A stretch of DNA of 64,000 bases from Cellvibrio sp. UBA7671 (GTDB lineage: Bacteria; Pseudomonadota; Gammaproteobacteria; Pseudomonadales; Cellvibrionaceae), in contig DLHJ01000012.1 of the NCBI GenBank assembly GCA_002483145.1, forward strand, positions 261,463 through 325,462, in the 5' to 3' direction. A model generated the notes under the pieces. That model was not told where the DNA came from. It saw only the letters and a program-made list of their open reading frames with translations, and ran no database searches. Both the position numbers and the translations under genes were made by a program. Numbering within the stretch: position 1 is the first letter of the stretch; every line of letters starts with the position of its first letter. This document shows, one piece after another, positions 63,141 through 64,000 of this stretch.

Positions 63141-64000
63141 ATGCCAAAATTTAGTTACCTGCTCAAACTGCTTACCTTTCTTATTGGTCTGGTTGTGATA
63201 CTGGAGGCTATCTCGTATGTAGCTACCCGCGTAGTGATCAACAAAGCAGTTACCCAAAATGCGCGCGCTGAACTGTTATCAGGCGGTGAATTATTTACGC
63301 GCATCATGCAAACAAAAGTTGAGCAGCTTGCACTCTCGGTAAAGGTGCTCACTGAAGATTTTGGTTTTAAAGATGCCGTTGCCACTAGCGATGAAAAAAC
63401 CATTGCCTCTGCCCTAATCAATCACTCCGCACGGGTTAAAGCTGACGTAGGCATTCTGATTGCCAGCGATGGAAAATTAATTGCCAGCGATCAGACCTTT
63501 GGCCTGCAAATTGTCGATGAATTCAATAATCTCAAAGAGCAAGCACAAGTGCGCGGGCAGGCATACGACATTATTATTGTTGATGGTCGTGCTTATCAAT
63601 TTGTAATGTTTTCCGTAAAAGCGCCCGTTGTTATCGGCCTTGCTGCAATGGGGTTTGAAATCAAACAGGATTTAAGTGTTGAGCTACAACGTTTGACTGG
63701 ATTGGAAGTATCCTTTGTTATTCACGATGGCAAACAATACCAATATCTCAGTGGCACACAGGATGAAAAAAGCCGTGTAGATCTATTGCAACAAATGCAA
63801 ACAGAAAACAAACAGGGTGAAGTATTTGTATACGATGAACTGATTTCATTGGCGGTGCCTGCCGCGCGTCAAAACAATGATTTACTGGCGGTATTGCAAG
63901 TGCCACTAAGCCAAGTACTGGCGCCTTTCTCGCGTTTAAATGTGCAGTTGTTTTTATTGGCGCTAGTATTTTCAGTATTGGCGGGAATTGCGGCGCTCTT
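63141..64000 (+). CDS. Membrane sensor protein with periplasmic Cache-like domain, truncated by window end
   Basis: Starts at ATG 63141, 12 bp after the cupredoxin-like gene, and is still open at 64000 (286 codons seen). Membrane segment at about 8-28, a large periplasmic domain of double-Cache type (AISYVATRVVINKAV start; DVGILIASDGKLIASDQ), and a second membrane segment beginning near 272. The output domain lies beyond the window; GGDEF/EAL is the likely type. Probably senses a ligand with the cupredoxin-like protein. Confidence 0.7.
   Translation, partial: MPKFSYLLKLLTFLIGLVVILEAISYVATRVVINKAVTQNARAELLSGGELFTRIMQTKVEQLALSVKVLTEDFGFKDAVATSDEKTIASALINHSARVKADVGILIASDGKLIASDQTFGLQIVDEFNNLKEQAQVRGQAYDIIIVDGRAYQFVMFSVKAPVVIGLAAMGFEIKQDLSVELQRLTGLEVSFVIHDGKQYQYLSGTQDEKSRVDLLQQMQTENKQGEVFVYDELISLAVPAARQNNDLLAVLQVPLSQVLAPFSRLNVQLFLLALVFSVLAGIAAL

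Overview
The window joins an AT-rich accessory block (about 1-28.2 kb) to a conserved gammaproteobacterial core (about 28.2-64 kb). Core gene content and order (rpmB-rpmG, mutM, coaD, rsmD, ftsY-ftsE-ftsX-rpoH, trmB, oxyR, recG, zur-znuC-znuB with divergent znuA, polA - small RNA locus - engB - cytochrome c4 - dsbA) fit a Cellvibrio/Pseudomonas-like gammaproteobacterium; Cellvibrionaceae is my best guess, by inference only. No rRNA, tRNA or CRISPR array was seen.

Region 1 (0-2.1 kb): a secreted metzincin-type zinc protease and a lipoprotein, both on the minus strand. Region 2 (3.2-17.9 kb): one long plus-strand operon that I read as a peptide natural-product (RiPP) cluster. It holds a small secreted protein, a radical SAM/SPASM maturase of the cyclophane-forming type, a 2OG-Fe(II) oxygenase-like protein, a GT9 glycosyltransferase, a 52-residue precursor peptide with an ELDAVQGA leader end, a terminator/attenuator hairpin, a 48-residue HlyD-like membrane anchor fragment, a C39-peptidase ABC exporter, a SelO-like protein next to a HlyC-like acyltransferase homologue (a pairing that recalls class IIb microcin maturation), a chitin-synthase-like GT2, a second 2OG oxygenase, and a MacA/MacB-like three-gene export or resistance pump. 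The combination is unusual and is the leading candidate for an undescribed system.

Region 3 (18-27.6 kb): a defence block. A 150-bp MITE-like element and two near-perfect palindromic operators lead into an AbiEi/AbiEii type IV toxin-antitoxin pair. An OLD-family nuclease plus UvrD-like helicase pair (Gabija-like), a CoiA-like nuclease and a further PD-(D/E)XK-like protein follow. Two diverged hairpin-bearing direct repeats (near 18.4 and 27.5 kb) bracket this block. An N-terminally truncated radC remnant marks its right edge.

Region 4 (28.6-64 kb): core genes for translation, DNA repair, cell division and targeting, heat-shock sigma factor, oxidative stress, zinc uptake, DNA polymerase I, cytochrome c4 and DsbA, plus two HDOD proteins, a GGDEF cyclase and the start of a Cache-type sensor. 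Regulatory sites seen directly include a Zur box between zur and znuA, a perfect TGTGA-N6-TCACA CRP/Vfr-type site, a cluster of GTAAC elements before polA, and one or two sigma-E-type small RNA genes between polA and engB, in the position held by Spot 42 (enterics) and ErsA (Pseudomonas).
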